A stretch of 64,000 nt of DNA from Mycobacterium heckeshornense (GTDB lineage Bacteria > Actinomycetota > Actinomycetes > Mycobacteriales > Mycobacteriaceae). The notes under the pieces were generated by a model, which was given only the letters and a program-made list of their open reading frames with translations, was not told the origin of the DNA and did not search any database. How positions within the stretch are numbered: the first letter of the stretch is position 1; every line of letters starts with the position of its first letter. Made by a program: the position numbers and the translations under genes. This document shows, one piece after another, positions 1 through 12,477 of the stretch. The stretch is taken from the NCBI RefSeq assembly GCF_016592155.1, contig NZ_AP024237.1, positions 434,001 to 498,000 of the forward strand, written 5' to 3'.

Positions 1-8
1 GTCAGGCC

Positions 9-1532
9 ATGACCGTTCTGTCCCGCGGCGCCCGGGTACGGCGCGGCGGCCACAGGCCGGGTTGGCTGCTGTTGACGGCGTTGCTGGTCCTCGCCATCGG
101 GGCCAGTTCCGCGCTGGTGTTCACCAATCGGGTGGAACTCCTCAAGCTCGCGGTGATCCTGGCCTTGTGGGCCGCCGTCGTCGCGGCATTCGTGTCGGTG
201 ATTTATCGCCGGCAAAGCGACGTGGATCAGGCGCGGGTACGTGACCTTAAGCTGGTTTACGACTTGCAGTTGGATCGGGAAATCTCGGCTCGCCGCGAAT
301 ACGAGTTGACCGTGGAATCGCAGCTGCGGCGCGAGCTGGCTTCCGAACTGCGTGCCCAGGCTGCCGACGAGGTGGCGGCACTGCGGGCCGAATTGGCGGC
401 GCTGCGCACCAATTTGGAGATCTTGTTCGATGCCGAGCTCAGTCACCGGCCTGCGCTTGAGACCGAACGCACCACGGTACGCAGCTACAGCGAGTGGGAG
501 CGGCAGGACGAGAGTCCGCGCGACCGGTTCGATCGGGTGACTTCGCTGCGGCCGGAAGAGGCCGCCAGCCGCAGCGAAGACCGGTCGATCATCGACGTGC
601 CGGAGGAACCGCTGCTGCCGCCGCCTCGGCCGGCAGCGCCGGAACCCGCCCCCGGGCCGTATCCGGCCGCCGGGGCATACCGGACCGCCGAAACCCATGC
701 TCCGTCCGCCGAGCCCTCCCAGGCCGAGGGGCATGGCGGTTCTCCATGGCGGCAAACAGAAGACAGCCCCTGGTCACCGAGCGCGCGACACCCAGAGCAG
801 CGTGAATGGTCTCAGGGCCGCGAATCCGGGGAGCGGCGCTGGTCTTTTGCCCAAGAGCGCTTCGCAGCCCAGCCGGAACGACCTGCCCAGCGGCCGCACG
901 CGGCGCCGCCATCGTCTCAGCTGCGGTTCGGCGAAACCGGAACCGTAGCGCCACAGCCCGCACCCGCCGAGCCCACGGGCGGTGACTGGCATGCCGCGCC
1001 CGCCGAGACGCCTCAGCGTCGCGGCCCGGCCAGCCAATGGCAGCCGATCGGCGCCGAGGGCCACTGGGCGAACCCGAAGACGCCGGCAAACACCTGGGTT
1101 CCTGAGCGTCCCGACAATCCCGACGTCGCGGGTGTAGCGGGCAACACCGCAAACGGTTCCACCGCTGTAAGCCAGCCCGCTCCCGAGGTGCCGCGCTCTG
1201 GTCGGCACGCCCGCCCGTCCGAGCCACCGGTCATGCCGCCCGGAGGAACCGCTATGAGCTGGGGTTATGGCGAGACCAGCCAGCGGCCCCGGCACTCGGC
1301 GGAGCACGGCGCCGGCCCGCCAGCAGCTCCACCGGTGCCGGGCCCGCCGCCTCCCGAGTCCCCGCTGCGTGCCGAGTCGACCATGTCGGCGCAGGCCGAG
1401 CCCACTGCCCGGCACCGCAGCTCGGACGGGCCTGCGGCGGGCCCATCTTCTGGTACGCAATCAGTCGCCGAGTTGCTGGCACGGTTGCAGGCCGAGCCCA
1501 CCGGCGGCCGGCGTCGCCGGCGCGAAGAGTGA
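9..1532 (+). CDS. Membrane-anchored Ala/Pro/Arg-rich protein (DUF6779-like, Rv3604c type)
   Basis: The 507-residue protein starts with a basic stretch and two hydrophobic helices (about residues 17-36 and 44-64). A charged, probably coiled-coil region follows (about 70-145), and then a long low-complexity tail rich in Pro, Ala, Gly and Arg, ending in a cluster of Arg. This layout fits the actinobacterial family next to panC in mycobacteria (Rv3604c). The function is unknown; an inner-membrane protein with a cytoplasmic disordered tail is an inference. The ATG lies only 8 bases from the window edge, so a more upstream start cannot be excluded. It is followed by a 110-base gap before the panC operon. 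Confidence 0.8.
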   Translation: MTVLSRGARVRRGGHRPGWLLLTALLVLAIGASSALVFTNRVELLKLAVILALWAAVVAAFVSVIYRRQSDVDQARVRDLKLVYDLQLDREISARREYELTVESQLRRELASELRAQAADEVAALRAELAALRTNLEILFDAELSHRPALETERTTVRSYSEWERQDESPRDRFDRVTSLRPEEAASRSEDRSIIDVPEEPLLPPPRPAAPEPAPGPYPAAGAYRTAETHAPSAEPSQAEGHGGSPWRQTEDSPWSPSARHPEQREWSQGRESGERRWSFAQERFAAQPERPAQRPHAAPPSSQLRFGETGTVAPQPAPAEPTGGDWHAAPAETPQRRGPASQWQPIGAEGHWANPKTPANTWVPERPDNPDVAGVAGNTANGSTAVSQPAPEVPRSGRHARPSEPPVMPPGGTAMSWGYGETSQRPRHSAEHGAGPPAAPPVPGPPPPESPLRAESTMSAQAEPTARHRSSDGPAAGPSSGTQSVAELLARLQAEPTGGRRRRREE

Positions 1533-1642
1533 CAAGGCCCACTGCGCGGCCGCATCGTCTCCGGGTAGAGTCTTAGCGACCGTCCGGTACCCGCGCAGCG
1601 GGACTGGAACGAACCAACCGACGTGCGAGGTCCCTTTCTGCG

Positions 1643-2554
1643 ATGGTGCAGTTCGACGGATTGCGCCCGGCTCGGCTCAAGGTGGGCATCATCTCGGCCG
1701 GTCGGGTAGGCACCGCGCTGGGGGTCGCGCTGCAACGCGCCGACCATGTCGTGGTGGCCTGCAGCGCCATCTCGCAAGCTTCGCGGCAACGCGCCAAGTC
1801 CCGCTTGCCCGACACCCCGGTGTTGCCGGTACCCGATGTCGCGAACAGCGCGGAACTGTTGCTGCTGGCGGTGACCGACGCAGAGCTCGCCGGCCTGGTG
1901 GCCGGTCTGGCCGCTACGGCGGCGGTGCGGCCGGGGACCATCGTGGTGCACACCTCAGGCGTCAACGGCCTGGGCGTGCTGGCACCGCTGGCCCACCGGG
2001 ACTGCATACCGTTGGCCATCCACCCCGCGATGACGTTCACCGGCTCTGACGAGGACATCACCCGGTTGGCGGACACGTGCTTCGGCATCACCGCAGCCGA
2101 CGACGTCGGCTACGCGATCGGCCAGTCGCTGGTTTGGGAGATGGGCGGGGAGCCGTTCCTGGTCCGCGACGAGGCCCGGATTCTGTACCACGCCGCGCTC
2201 GCTCACGGCAGCAACCACCTGGTCACCGTGCTCGCGGACGCGTTGCAGGCGTTACGGGCCGCGCTGTCCGGGCCCGGCCTGGTGGACCAGCAGACGGTCG
2301 ACGACCGGCCGGGCGGGATCGCCGAACGAATCATCGGGCCGCTGGCCCGCGCTGCGCTGGAAAACACGCTGGAACAGGGTCAGGCCGCGCTTACCGGACC
2401 GGTCGCCCGCGGTGACGCAGCCGCCGTCGCCGAGCATCTGGCCGCATTGGCCGATGTCGCGCCGGAGCTGGCCGAGGCCTACCGCGACAACGCGCTGCGC
2501 ACCGCGCAGCGTGCACATGCCCCCGACGACGTTTTGGCGGTGCTGGCGCGGTGA
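1643..2554 (+). CDS. Rossmann-fold/DUF2520 oxidoreductase-like protein (Rv3603c type)
   Basis: The 303-residue protein opens with an NAD(P)-binding glycine motif ([14 protein letters not shown], about residues 12-25) and has an all-helical C-terminal half, the pattern of the Rossmann-like/DUF2520 family related to 6-phosphogluconate and ketopantoate reductases. It sits directly before panC, and its stop codon overlaps the panC start (TGATG), so it is translationally coupled to pantothenate synthesis. A role as the missing ketopantoate reductase has been suggested from context in actinobacteria, but nothing in the sequence proves the substrate. No good Shine-Dalgarno sequence is seen before the ATG. 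Confidence 0.85.
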   Translation: MVQFDGLRPARLKVGIISAGRVGTALGVALQRADHVVVACSAISQASRQRAKSRLPDTPVLPVPDVANSAELLLLAVTDAELAGLVAGLAATAAVRPGTIVVHTSGVNGLGVLAPLAHRDCIPLAIHPAMTFTGSDEDITRLADTCFGITAADDVGYAIGQSLVWEMGGEPFLVRDEARILYHAALAHGSNHLVTVLADALQALRAALSGPGLVDQQTVDDRPGGIAERIIGPLARAALENTLEQGQAALTGPVARGDAAAVAEHLAALADVAPELAEAYRDNALRTAQRAHAPDDVLAVLAR

Positions 2555-3492
2555 TGCCCCACAACGCGCCGAAGTTCAACGCCGGCGAGCTTAACGTGTA
2601 CTCGGCACCACGCGACGTCAGCCATGTCAGCCGTGCGCTACGTCACACCGGCCGGCGAGTGATGCTGGTGCCGACCATGGGTGCGCTGCACGACGGGCAC
2701 CTGGCGCTGGTCCGCGCCGCCAAGCGGGTGCCGGGCTCGGTGGTGGTCGTTTCTATCTTCGTCAATCCGTTGCAGTTCGGCGCGGGCGAGGATCTCGACT
2801 CCTACCCGCGGACCATCGACGACGACGCGGCGCTGTTACGCACCGAAGGCGTCGAAGTGGCCTTCACCCCGAGCGTCACGGCCATGTATCCCGACGGCCC
2901 GCGCACCGTGGTGCACCCAGGTCCATTGGGTTGTGAGCTTGAAGGTGCTTCTCGCCCCACGCATTTCGCCGGCATGCTGACCGTGGTGCTCAAGCTGCTG
3001 CAGATCGTGCAGCCGGATCGTGTGTTCTTCGGCGAAAAGGACTATCAGCAGTTGGTGCTGGTGCGGCAGATGGTCGCCGACCTGAACCTCGACGTGCAGG
3101 TGGTCGGCGTGCCCATCGTGCGCGAACCCGACGGCCTGGCCATGTCGTCACGTAACCGCTACCTCGACCCCGTGCAGCGCGAAGCGGCGGCGGCGCTGTC
3201 GGCGGCGCTGCTGGCGGGCAGGCGTGCGGCCTCGGCGAGTGCCGACGCGGCGGTGGATGCCGCCCGCGCCGTGCTCGATGCGGTCCCCGGGATTGAGGTC
3301 GACTATGTGCAGGTGCGGGACCCGGCACTGGGTCCTGCCCCCACCTGCGGCCCTGCCCGGCTCCTGGTCGCGGCGCGGCTCGGCAAGACCCGGCTTCTGG
3401 ACAACATCGCCATTGAAATCGGAACTCTCACCGGCGGCAACAATCAGGTACCCGCCGACGATCTGGTCAGCGAATCACGTTGGAGGAATTGA
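2554..3492 (+). CDS. panC: Pantothenate synthetase
   Basis: The enzyme joins pantoate and beta-alanine with ATP to make pantothenate, the CoA precursor, in the cytoplasm. The 312-residue protein has the HIGH-like ATP motif [14 protein letters not shown] (about residue 38), [10 protein letters not shown] and the KMSKS-like MSSRN segment, all typical of PanC; M. tuberculosis PanC is about 309 residues. The ATG at 2554 overlaps the previous stop by one base; a GTG three bases upstream is an alternative. The panD start again overlaps the stop, so Rv3603c-like, panC and panD form one operon. Confidence 0.97.
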   Translation: MPHNAPKFNAGELNVYSAPRDVSHVSRALRHTGRRVMLVPTMGALHDGHLALVRAAKRVPGSVVVVSIFVNPLQFGAGEDLDSYPRTIDDDAALLRTEGVEVAFTPSVTAMYPDGPRTVVHPGPLGCELEGASRPTHFAGMLTVVLKLLQIVQPDRVFFGEKDYQQLVLVRQMVADLNLDVQVVGVPIVREPDGLAMSSRNRYLDPVQREAAAALSAALLAGRRAASASADAAVDAARAVLDAVPGIEVDYVQVRDPALGPAPTCGPARLLVAARLGKTRLLDNIAIEIGTLTGGNNQVPADDLVSESRWRN

Positions 3493-3899
3493 TGTTACGG
3501 ACAATGCTCAAATCGAAGATTCATCGCGCGACGGTCACCCAAGCCGATTTGCACTACGTCGGGTCGGTTACCATCGACGCCGACTTGATGGACGCCGCCG
3601 ACCTGCTCGAGGGCGAGCAGGTCACGATCGTCGACATCGACAACGGCGCCCGGCTCGTCACCTACGCCATCACCGGGGAGCGGGGCAGCGGCATAATCGG
3701 AATCAACGGCGCCGCAGCGCATCTTGTGCATCCCGGCGATCTGGTGATCCTCATCGCCTATGCGACCATGGACGACGCCGAGGCCCGCAGCTACCAGCCG
3801 CGGATTGTTTTCGTCGACGAGCGCAACCGGGCGGTCGACCTCGGGCACGACCCGGCTTTCGTGCCCGCCGACGCATCCGAACTGCTGTCCCCTCGCTAA
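3492..3899 (+). CDS. panD: Aspartate 1-decarboxylase (pyruvoyl enzyme precursor)
   Basis: The 135-residue proenzyme makes beta-alanine from L-aspartate for PanC. Self-cleavage occurs at Gly24-Ser25 (HYVGSVT), giving the pyruvoyl group; both residues and the N-terminal [13 protein letters not shown] stretch match the family. The ATG at 3492 is chosen over an in-frame TTG at 3480 because it has a GGAGGA ribosome site at 3482-3487 and makes the mature numbering canonical. It overlaps the panC stop by one base, and coaX begins 3 bases after its stop. In M. tuberculosis this protein is the target of pyrazinoic acid. Confidence 0.97.
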   Translation: MLRTMLKSKIHRATVTQADLHYVGSVTIDADLMDAADLLEGEQVTIVDIDNGARLVTYAITGERGSGIIGINGAAAHLVHPGDLVILIAYATMDDAEARSYQPRIVFVDERNRAVDLGHDPAFVPADASELLSPR

Positions 3900-3901
3900 C
3901 C

Positions 3902-4717
3902 GTGCTCCTCGCAATCGACGTCCGCAACACGCACACCGTCGTCGGATTGATCTCCGGGTCCAAGGACAACGCAAAGGTAGTGCAGCAGTGGCGAATTCGC
4001 ACTGAATCCGAGATTACCGCTGACGAACTTGCACTGACGATCGACGGGCTGATCGGTGAAGACTCCGATCGGCTCACCGGCGCATCCGCCCTGTCCACTG
4101 TTCCGTCGGTGCTGCACGAAGTGCGGATTATGCTTGACCAGTACTGGCCGTCGGTACCGCACGTGCTGATTGAGCCTGGCGTACGTACCGGCATCCCGTT
4201 GCTGGTCGACAACCCGAAAGAAGTCGGCGCCGACCGGATCGTCAACTGCTTGGCGGCTTTTCATAAATTCGGTACGGCCGCGATCGTCGTCGATTTCGGA
4301 TCGTCGATCTGTGTGGACGTAGTGTCGGCCAAAGGCGAGTTCTTGGGCGGCGCGATAGCGCCCGGTGTGCAATTGTCCTCCGACGCTGCTGCGGCCCGGT
4401 CCGCCGCATTGCGCCGCATCGAGTTGGCCCGGCCCCGTTCGGTGGTCGGTAAGAACACCGTGGAATGCATGCAGGCGGGCGCGGTGTTCGGCTTCGCCGG
4501 CCTGGTCGACGGCTTGATCCAGCGCATCCGCGAGGACGTAGACGGCTTTGCCGGCGACAACGTCGCGGTGGTGGCTACCGGCCACACGGCGCCGCTGTTG
4601 CTGCCTGAGCTGCACACCGTCGACCACTACGACAAGCACCTGACCCTGCACGGCCTGCGCCTGGTCTTCGAACGCAACCGGGACAGCCAACGGGGCCGAC
4701 TGAAGACAGCGCGCTAG
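3902..4717 (+). CDS. coaX: Type III pantothenate kinase
   Basis: The 271-residue ASKHA-fold kinase phosphorylates pantothenate in the first step of CoA synthesis. It shows the phosphate-binding AIDVRNTHT near the N-terminus, the conserved [10 protein letters not shown] segment (about residue 107) and [16 protein letters not shown] at 3902 gives a protein one residue shorter than I recall for M. tuberculosis CoaX (272). It closes the panC-panD-coaX operon. In M. tuberculosis the active kinase is thought to be CoaA, and CoaX activity has been questioned, so function in vivo is uncertain. Confidence 0.95.
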   Translation: MLLAIDVRNTHTVVGLISGSKDNAKVVQQWRIRTESEITADELALTIDGLIGEDSDRLTGASALSTVPSVLHEVRIMLDQYWPSVPHVLIEPGVRTGIPLLVDNPKEVGADRIVNCLAAFHKFGTAAIVVDFGSSICVDVVSAKGEFLGGAIAPGVQLSSDAAAARSAALRRIELARPRSVVGKNTVECMQAGAVFGFAGLVDGLIQRIREDVDGFAGDNVAVVATGHTAPLLLPELHTVDHYDKHLTLHGLRLVFERNRDSQRGRLKTAR

Positions 4718-5110
4718 CAATGTGTTCCGGGCGGGGATCGGCCGAATTCCATGCCGTCCATGCAGGTTCAACGTCGTTTGCCCCGGTTCGATGACTTCTG
4801 CCTCGACGAACACACCGGGGTCGCCTGCCTGACCACACGCGGCGCAAACATCGTCGACCGCGTGTCCTTGGAGCCGGCCGGCCCTGGCGCGGCGCACCAG
4901 CGAGTGACTGGCGACCCGTTGTACGCCCCGCGAAGGTGTTGCGGATCGAGTTCTCTACGGACCCCGAATCGCAAAGGTCTGCCGGTTGACCCATGCAGGC
5001 GCCGGTAGGCGGCTTGATTGGGGGCGACGGCGGCGGTTGAAGAGAGCGCGTGCACGCTGGGACCGCTCAAGCAAACCCTTGCCGAGCCGCGTCGAGTAGC
5101 ACTAGCATAT
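4718..5110. other. Gap without a convincing gene
   Basis: About 390 bases separate coaX from the TetR operon. An 85-codon frame (4751-5008, plus) and an antisense frame reach into it, but neither has a ribosome site, recognisable domain or convincing codon pattern. A leaderless-type promoter for the following gene ends the stretch: TAGCAT at 5103-5108, 7 bases before the ATG. Confidence 0.5.
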
Positions 5111-5125
5111 CCTAATGGCATTAGG
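5111..5125. promoter_or_regulatory. Perfect palindrome over a TetR-family start codon (probable operator)
   Basis: CCTAATGGCATTAGG is a perfect 6-3-6 inverted repeat whose centre contains the ATG (5115) of the TetR-family gene. It lies just downstream of a TAGCAT -10-like element (5103-5108). The expected transcription start is at or next to the ATG, so a repressor bound here would block initiation. Autoregulation by the adjacent TetR protein is inference. Confidence 0.65.
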
Positions 5126-5738
5126 AGAACCTATTGAAGATCGGAGGCGTCGGCGGCATCGGGCCACCAGGCAGGAGATCGTGGACGCGGCGTGGCAGGC
5201 GGCCCGGGACAAGGGCCTGGCCGGCCTCACTTTGAGCGACGTGGCGGCCCGGGTCGGGATGCGGGTGCCGTCGCTGTATTCGTACTTCGCCTCGAAGAAT
5301 GCGATCTACGACGCCATGTTCGCTCAGGGCAACGAGGAATTCCTCGAGTTCATCAAGCAACGACAGGCCGGATTGCCGCGCCGTCCCCGCGAGCTCGTCC
5401 GGGAAACCTTTCGCATCTTCTTCGACTTCTGCACCGCGGACCCGGTGCGCTACCAGTTGCTGTTCCAGCGCACGATCCCGGGGTTCGTGCCCTCGGAGCC
5501 TTCGTATGCCAAGGCGATCGAGGTGCTCGACGTCTTTCGCCGCCAGCTCGCCGACGCCGGGCTGACCGGCGGTCAAGCCGATGAGGATCTGCTGACCGCG
5601 CTCAGTTCGGGGCTGGTCGACCAGCAGATCGCCAACGACCCCGGCGGCGACCGGTGGGGCCGGCTGCTCGATGAAGTGGCCGACATGGCCTACGACCACC
5701 TGATGAAGAAACGACGCAAACAACGGAGGTCATCATGA
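5115..5738 (+). CDS. TetR-family transcriptional regulator
   Basis: The 207-residue protein has an N-terminal TetR helix-turn-helix (about residues 18-65, ending in VPSLYSYFASKNAIYDAM) after a very basic leader, and a ligand-binding C-terminal domain. It heads a three-gene operon with an SRPBCC protein (4-base overlap) and a flavin amine oxidase. The start codon is embedded in a perfect palindrome and lies 7 bases after a TAGCAT -10-like box, which suggests a leaderless, autoregulated mRNA. The effector is unknown; the operon content suggests control of oxidation of some amine or hydrophobic substrate. Confidence 0.88.
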   Translation: MALGEPIEDRRRRRHRATRQEIVDAAWQAARDKGLAGLTLSDVAARVGMRVPSLYSYFASKNAIYDAMFAQGNEEFLEFIKQRQAGLPRRPRELVRETFRIFFDFCTADPVRYQLLFQRTIPGFVPSEPSYAKAIEVLDVFRRQLADAGLTGGQADEDLLTALSSGLVDQQIANDPGGDRWGRLLDEVADMAYDHLMKKRRKQRRSS

Positions 5739-6202
5739 CAAGCGCGCGCCATGGCGAAGTGACACTGCACATGAACGCCGCACCCGAGCGGGTTTGGGAG
5801 GTGTTGGCCGACGTCGAGCGGATGGGCGAGTGGAGCCCGGAGTGCTATCGGGTGCGCTGGCTCGACGGCGCCGGTTCGCCGGCGACGGTGGGCGCCCGCT
5901 TCAAAGGGTCGAACCGATGGCGCTGGATGCGCTGGTCGATGACCTGCCAGATCACCACCGCAGATCCCGGGCGGGAACTGTCGTGGGCGACCATCCGAGG
6001 CGGCAGGCCCATCGTCCGCTGGACCTATCGCCTACAGCCGGCAAACGGCGGAACCGACGTCACCGAGTCGTTCGAGGCGCTGCGCTGGCCGCTTGACGTC
6101 CGGGTGGCCGAAGACTTCATCATGCGTGGCCGCGACGAACAGCGCACCCAGGCCATGCGCACGACGCTGCAACGCATCAAGGCGGCCGCGGAAAGCGCTT
6201 GA
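5735..6202 (+). CDS. SRPBCC-family protein (polyketide cyclase/dehydrase-like)
   Basis: The 155-residue protein begins with the typical START-like strand and helix (ERVWEVLADVERMGEWSPEC, residues about 18-37) and continues with the ligand-cavity strands (TCQITTADPGRELSW and VTESFEALRW). Such proteins bind hydrophobic ligands in the cytoplasm; the ligand is unknown. Its ATG overlaps the stop of the TetR gene (ATGA), and the amine oxidase follows after 12 bases, so it is co-transcribed with them. Confidence 0.85.
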   Translation: MTSARHGEVTLHMNAAPERVWEVLADVERMGEWSPECYRVRWLDGAGSPATVGARFKGSNRWRWMRWSMTCQITTADPGRELSWATIRGGRPIVRWTYRLQPANGGTDVTESFEALRWPLDVRVAEDFIMRGRDEQRTQAMRTTLQRIKAAAESA

Positions 6203-6214
6203 GCGGAGGCGCAC

Positions 6215-7603
6215 ATGCCAGACGTCGACGTGGTGGTGGTCGGGGCCGGGCTCGCGGGCCTGGTTGCCGCCCGTGACGTGATGCGCAGCGGCCTGCAGGT
6301 CGCCGTCGTGGAGGCTCGTGACCGGGTCGGCGGCCGGGTGCTCAATGCGCAGCTTCCCGGCGGTGCGCCCATCGAAGTCGGCGGGCAATGGGTCGGCCCC
6401 GGCCAAACCGAGATCCTCGACTTGATCGCCGAGCTCGGGCTTTCGCTGTTCCCGACGCACACCCAGGGGCGCAAAGTGCTCGACTTCGACGGACGGACGC
6501 TGACCTACACCGGGCGCATTCCGCGGCTGCATCCGCTGGTGCTGGCCGACATCGGCTACGGATCATGGCGCCTGGACCGGCTTACCCGCAGACTGCCCCC
6601 ACCCGGCAGCACGGTCGACGAACGCGCGGCGGCGCTGGATGGGCAGACCTTGGCCACCTGGATTCAGCGCCACCTGCACACTCGTGGCGGGCGGGAGTTT
6701 TTGCGGCTCATCACCAGGGCCGTCTTCACCACCGAACCCGAAGATCTGTCCGCACTGTGGGCCTTGGCGTATCTTGGCGCCAACCAGGGCCTAGACGCAT
6801 TGACCACCATTCGGGGCGGGGCGCTGCAGGACCGCATCGTCGGCGGCTCGCAACGAATCGCGCTCACCCTCGCCGCGCAACTCGGCGAGCGGGTCAGGTT
6901 GAACTGCCCGGTGACCGACGTGCAATGGGGGGACAGTGGTGTCCGGATCAGTCTTCCCAACGCGGCGACACTGTCCGCGCGGCGGGCCATTATCGCCGTG
7001 CCGCCGGCGCTCAGCGGCCGAATCCGCTACCTGCCCGCACTGCCCGCCGACCGTGATCAGTTGATCCAGCGGATGCCGATGGGACGGGTGATCAAGACCA
7101 ACGTCGTCTACGACGAGCCGTTCTGGCGTCGACTTGGTTTCAGCGGCCAGGCCAACAGCAACCGGCGCACCGCCGCCACCGTGCTCGATAACACCCCTGC
7201 CGCTGGAAGCCCCGGCGTGCTGGTTGTCTTCACCGAGGGCAGGCGTGCCGATGCCGCCAGCCGGCTCTCGCCACCGGACCGTCGGCGCCACGTGCTCGCC
7301 GATCTGGCCGCCTACTTCGGGCCCGCAGCAAAAGAGCCCATTGGCTATATCGAACTCGATTGGGCCGCAGAGCATTACACCGGCGGATGCTACGGCGCGT
7401 TCACCGCGCCGTCGACGCTGACCCGTTTCGGTGCGGCGCTGCGCGCGCCGATTGGGCCGCTGCACTGGGCGGGCAGCGAGACGGCGCGGCGCTGGACGTG
7501 TTCGATGGACGGCGCGGTCGAATCCGGGCACCGAACGGCCCGCGAGGTCGCCGCCGTGCTCAACGCGTCCCCGGCCCTAACCCCGCCACCATCGCCAGGT
7601 TGA
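6215..7603 (+). CDS. Flavin-dependent amine oxidase (monoamine oxidase-like)
   Basis: The 462-residue protein has an N-terminal FAD dinucleotide-binding motif (VVVGAGLAGLVAA, residues 5-17), the second flavin motif RVGGRV, and the C-terminal segment HYTGGCYGAF followed by LHWAGSETARRW. TGGCY aligns with the SGGCY motif of monoamine oxidases, whose Cys carries 8-alpha-S-cysteinyl FAD, so Cys392 may bind FAD covalently. It probably oxidises a primary or secondary amine, making an aldehyde, ammonia and H2O2. It is third in the TetR-SRPBCC operon. M. tuberculosis has a distant relative, AofH, at another locus. The substrate is unknown. Confidence 0.9.
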   Translation: MPDVDVVVVGAGLAGLVAARDVMRSGLQVAVVEARDRVGGRVLNAQLPGGAPIEVGGQWVGPGQTEILDLIAELGLSLFPTHTQGRKVLDFDGRTLTYTGRIPRLHPLVLADIGYGSWRLDRLTRRLPPPGSTVDERAAALDGQTLATWIQRHLHTRGGREFLRLITRAVFTTEPEDLSALWALAYLGANQGLDALTTIRGGALQDRIVGGSQRIALTLAAQLGERVRLNCPVTDVQWGDSGVRISLPNAATLSARRAIIAVPPALSGRIRYLPALPADRDQLIQRMPMGRVIKTNVVYDEPFWRRLGFSGQANSNRRTAATVLDNTPAAGSPGVLVVFTEGRRADAASRLSPPDRRRHVLADLAAYFGPAAKEPIGYIELDWAAEHYTGGCYGAFTAPSTLTRFGAALRAPIGPLHWAGSETARRWTCSMDGAVESGHRTAREVAAVLNASPALTPPPSPG

Positions 7604-7639
7604 TATCGGCCCGCACTGGTTAATTTAAGCTGGCACGTC

Positions 7640-9133
7640 GTGAGCGCGGCCGATGCAGACATTCCCGAGCAATTCCGGATACGCCGGGAAAAGCGCGCTC
7701 GGCTGCTGGCGGAAGGCCGCGATCCCTACCCGGTGGCAGTCGAACGCACCCACACGCTGGCCGAGATTCGGGCCGCCTACCCCGACCTGCCGACCGACTC
7801 GGCGACCGGTGACATCGTCGGGGTTGCCGGCCGGGTGATGTTCGCCCGCGACTCGGGCAAGCTGTGCTTTGCGACCCTGCAGGACGGCGACGGCACCCAG
7901 CTGCAGGTCATGCTCAGCCTCGCCAGCGTCGGTCAGCAGGCGCTCGAGGCTTGGAAGACCGACGTCGATATCGGCGACATCGTTTATGTGCACGGCGAGG
8001 TGATCAGTTCACGTCGCGGCGAATTGTCCGTGCTCGCCGATTCCTGGCAGATGGCGTCGAAGTCGTTGCGGCCCCTGCCTGTCGCGTACAAGGAGATGAC
8101 CGAAGAGTCGCGGGTGCGGCAACGTTATGTCGACCTGATCGTGCGTCCGCAGGCGCGCACACTTGCCAGACAGCGCATAGCCGTCGTTCGCGCGATACGC
8201 GCCGGGCTGGAGCGCCGCGGGTTTGTCGAAGTCGAGACGCCGATGTTGCAGACTCTGGCCGGAGGCGCGGCGGCGCGGCCGTTCATCACGCACTCCAATG
8301 CCCTCGATATCGATCTCTACCTACGAATCGCACCCGAACTGTTCCTGAAGCGCTGCGTGGTCGGTGGGTTCGACAAGGTCTTCGAACTTAATCGGGTGTT
8401 CCGAAACGAAGGAGCCGATTCCACCCATTCCCCGGAATTCTCCATGTTGGAGACCTACCAGGCGTATGGAACCTATGATGATTCGGCCGTCGTCACCAGA
8501 GAGCTTATTCAACACGTCGCCGATGAAGCGTTCGGGACCCGACAACTGCCGCTACCCGACGGCAGTGTCTATGACATCGACGGAGAATGGGCGTCGATTC
8601 AAATGTATCCCTCGTTGTCGGCCGCACTGGGCGAAGAGATCACACCGGATACGACAGTCGACCACTTGCGCAGTATCGCCGAACGGCTTGGCGTCGAGAT
8701 CCATCCCGGCTACGGGCACGGCAAGCTGGTTGAAGAATTGTGGGAGCACACCGTGGGCGCTGGTCTTACCGCACCTACTTTCGTCAAGGATTTCCCGGTC
8801 GAAACGACGCCTTTAACCCGCCAGCATCGCAGTATCCCCGGCGTCACCGAGAAGTGGGACCTTTACCTGAGGGGAATCGAACTGGCCACTGGTTACTCAG
8901 AATTGATCGACCCCGTGGTGCAGCGGCAGCGGTTCGAAGCGCAGGCGCGGGCCGCTGCCGCGGGCGACGACGAGGCGATGAGGCTCGACGAGGATTTTCT
9001 CGCCGCACTGGAGTATGGGATGCCTCCGTGCACGGGAACCGGAATGGGTATAGATCGGTTGTTGATGGCTTTGACTGGGCTGTCAATTAGGGAGACAGTT
9101 TTGTTTCCCATTGTTCGGCCGCTCGGCAACTGA
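7640..9133 (+). CDS. lysS: Lysyl-tRNA synthetase, class II
   Basis: The 497-residue class II enzyme charges tRNA-Lys. It has an N-terminal OB-fold anticodon domain (about residues 50-150), motif 2 ([16 protein letters not shown], about residue 252) and motif 3 ([13 protein letters not shown] near the C-terminus). GTG at 7640 is the natural start; the amine oxidase ends 36 bases upstream. In M. tuberculosis lysS is followed by lsr2, as here. It is the housekeeping enzyme, without the membrane domain of LysX. Confidence 0.97.
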   Translation: MSAADADIPEQFRIRREKRARLLAEGRDPYPVAVERTHTLAEIRAAYPDLPTDSATGDIVGVAGRVMFARDSGKLCFATLQDGDGTQLQVMLSLASVGQQALEAWKTDVDIGDIVYVHGEVISSRRGELSVLADSWQMASKSLRPLPVAYKEMTEESRVRQRYVDLIVRPQARTLARQRIAVVRAIRAGLERRGFVEVETPMLQTLAGGAAARPFITHSNALDIDLYLRIAPELFLKRCVVGGFDKVFELNRVFRNEGADSTHSPEFSMLETYQAYGTYDDSAVVTRELIQHVADEAFGTRQLPLPDGSVYDIDGEWASIQMYPSLSAALGEEITPDTTVDHLRSIAERLGVEIHPGYGHGKLVEELWEHTVGAGLTAPTFVKDFPVETTPLTRQHRSIPGVTEKWDLYLRGIELATGYSELIDPVVQRQRFEAQARAAAAGDDEAMRLDEDFLAALEYGMPPCTGTGMGIDRLLMALTGLSIRETVLFPIVRPLGN

Positions 9134-9257
9134 ACCAGTGCGGTAGTGTTAACGCTGGGATTGAATAAGCTGTGTTTGTATGGCAGATTGGTCCAACGGG
9201 GACACAATCCAAGTTGCACAGTAAGTGCGCTCCGGAGCTGCGGTAGAGGGTGAACTA

Positions 9258-9596
9258 ATGGCGAAGAAAGTGACCGTCACGTTGATCGACGATTTTGACG
9301 GTGAGGCGCCCGCGGATGAAACGGTCGAATTTGGGCTCGACGGGGTGACCTATGAGATTGATCTTTCGAGTAAGAATGCGGCGAAACTACGTAACGACCT
9401 GAAGCAGTGGGTGGAAGCCGGTCGCCGGGTCGGCGGGCGGCGACGGGGCCGTGCCGGCGCGGGTCGCGGCCGCGGGGCCATCGACCGGGAGCAGAGTGCG
9501 GCGATCCGGGAATGGGCCCGCCGCAACGGACGCAACGTGTCCTCTCGAGGCCGCATCCCGGCCGACATCATCGAGGCCTTCCACGCCGCCAACTGA
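9258..9596 (+). CDS. lsr2: Nucleoid-associated protein Lsr2
   Basis: The 112-residue protein is the H-NS-like xenogeneic silencer of mycobacteria. The N-terminal dimerisation domain ([15 protein letters not shown], residues 1-60) is followed by a basic linker and the DNA-binding domain with its RGRIPADI core, the AT-hook-like minor-groove motif. The ATG at 9258 is preferred to an in-frame start 33 bases upstream because the MAKK start and 112-residue length match the family. It binds AT-rich, often horizontally acquired DNA. A strong terminator follows the stop. Confidence 0.98.
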   Translation: MAKKVTVTLIDDFDGEAPADETVEFGLDGVTYEIDLSSKNAAKLRNDLKQWVEAGRRVGGRRRGRAGAGRGRGAIDREQSAAIREWARRNGRNVSSRGRIPADIIEAFHAAN

Positions 9597-9604
9597 CAGC
9601 GAAG

Positions 9605-9636
9605 ACCGGCGCCCGGCTTGATGGCCGGGCGCCGGT
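9605..9636 (+). terminator. Hairpin terminator after lsr2
   Basis: A 13-bp perfect stem (9605-9617 with 9624-9636, all but the closing pair in CCGGCGCCCGGC and its complement) encloses a 6-base loop. It lies 9 bases after the lsr2 stop and is followed by a T-rich stretch (CGCTTTTCGC). It would separate lsr2 from clpC1. Confidence 0.8.
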
Positions 9637-9850
9637 TCGCTTTTCGCTGGTGGCGAACCGATCACCGGGTCGCGTGGGAAAGTTTTCGGCGATTTTGGCG
9701 TTGGTCTGTTGCGTCCGTGTTTCCACCCGGGAACGCGTGCCCGCGTTAGCAGCGCATAGGTAGGAACCTCGGGCAGCGGCCCATTACAGTGGATAGCAGG
9801 TACGCGATGCCACCGCTGTACCGATGGTGAGGGAGAGCAGGTAACCACCG

Positions 9851-12403
<2,553 letters not shown>

Positions 12404-12411
12404 GCTGCGGG

Positions 12412-12447
12412 GAGCAGACGTAAAAGCCGGGGCTTTTACGTCTGCTC
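12412..12447 (+). terminator. Terminator after clpC1: perfect 17-bp inverted repeat
   Basis: Bases 12412-12428 and 12431-12447 are perfect inverted repeats (GAGCAGACGTAAAAGCC and its complement) around a GG centre, 9 bases after the clpC1 stop. The AAAAGCC/GGCTTTT core gives T residues inside the 3' arm. It insulates clpC1 from the riboswitch that starts about 30 bases later. Confidence 0.8.
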
Positions 12448-12477
12448 ACGCCGGTTGCCGGTCACGGTTTACACTGG

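Noticed and set aside
4751..5008. 85-codon frame between coaX and the TetR gene
   Set aside because: No ribosome site, domain or codon pattern; a competing antisense frame is equally long.
9640..9850. Small gene or RNA between lsr2 and clpC1
   Set aside because: The frames here lack a start context or similarity; the region is explained by a terminator and the clpC1 promoter/leader.
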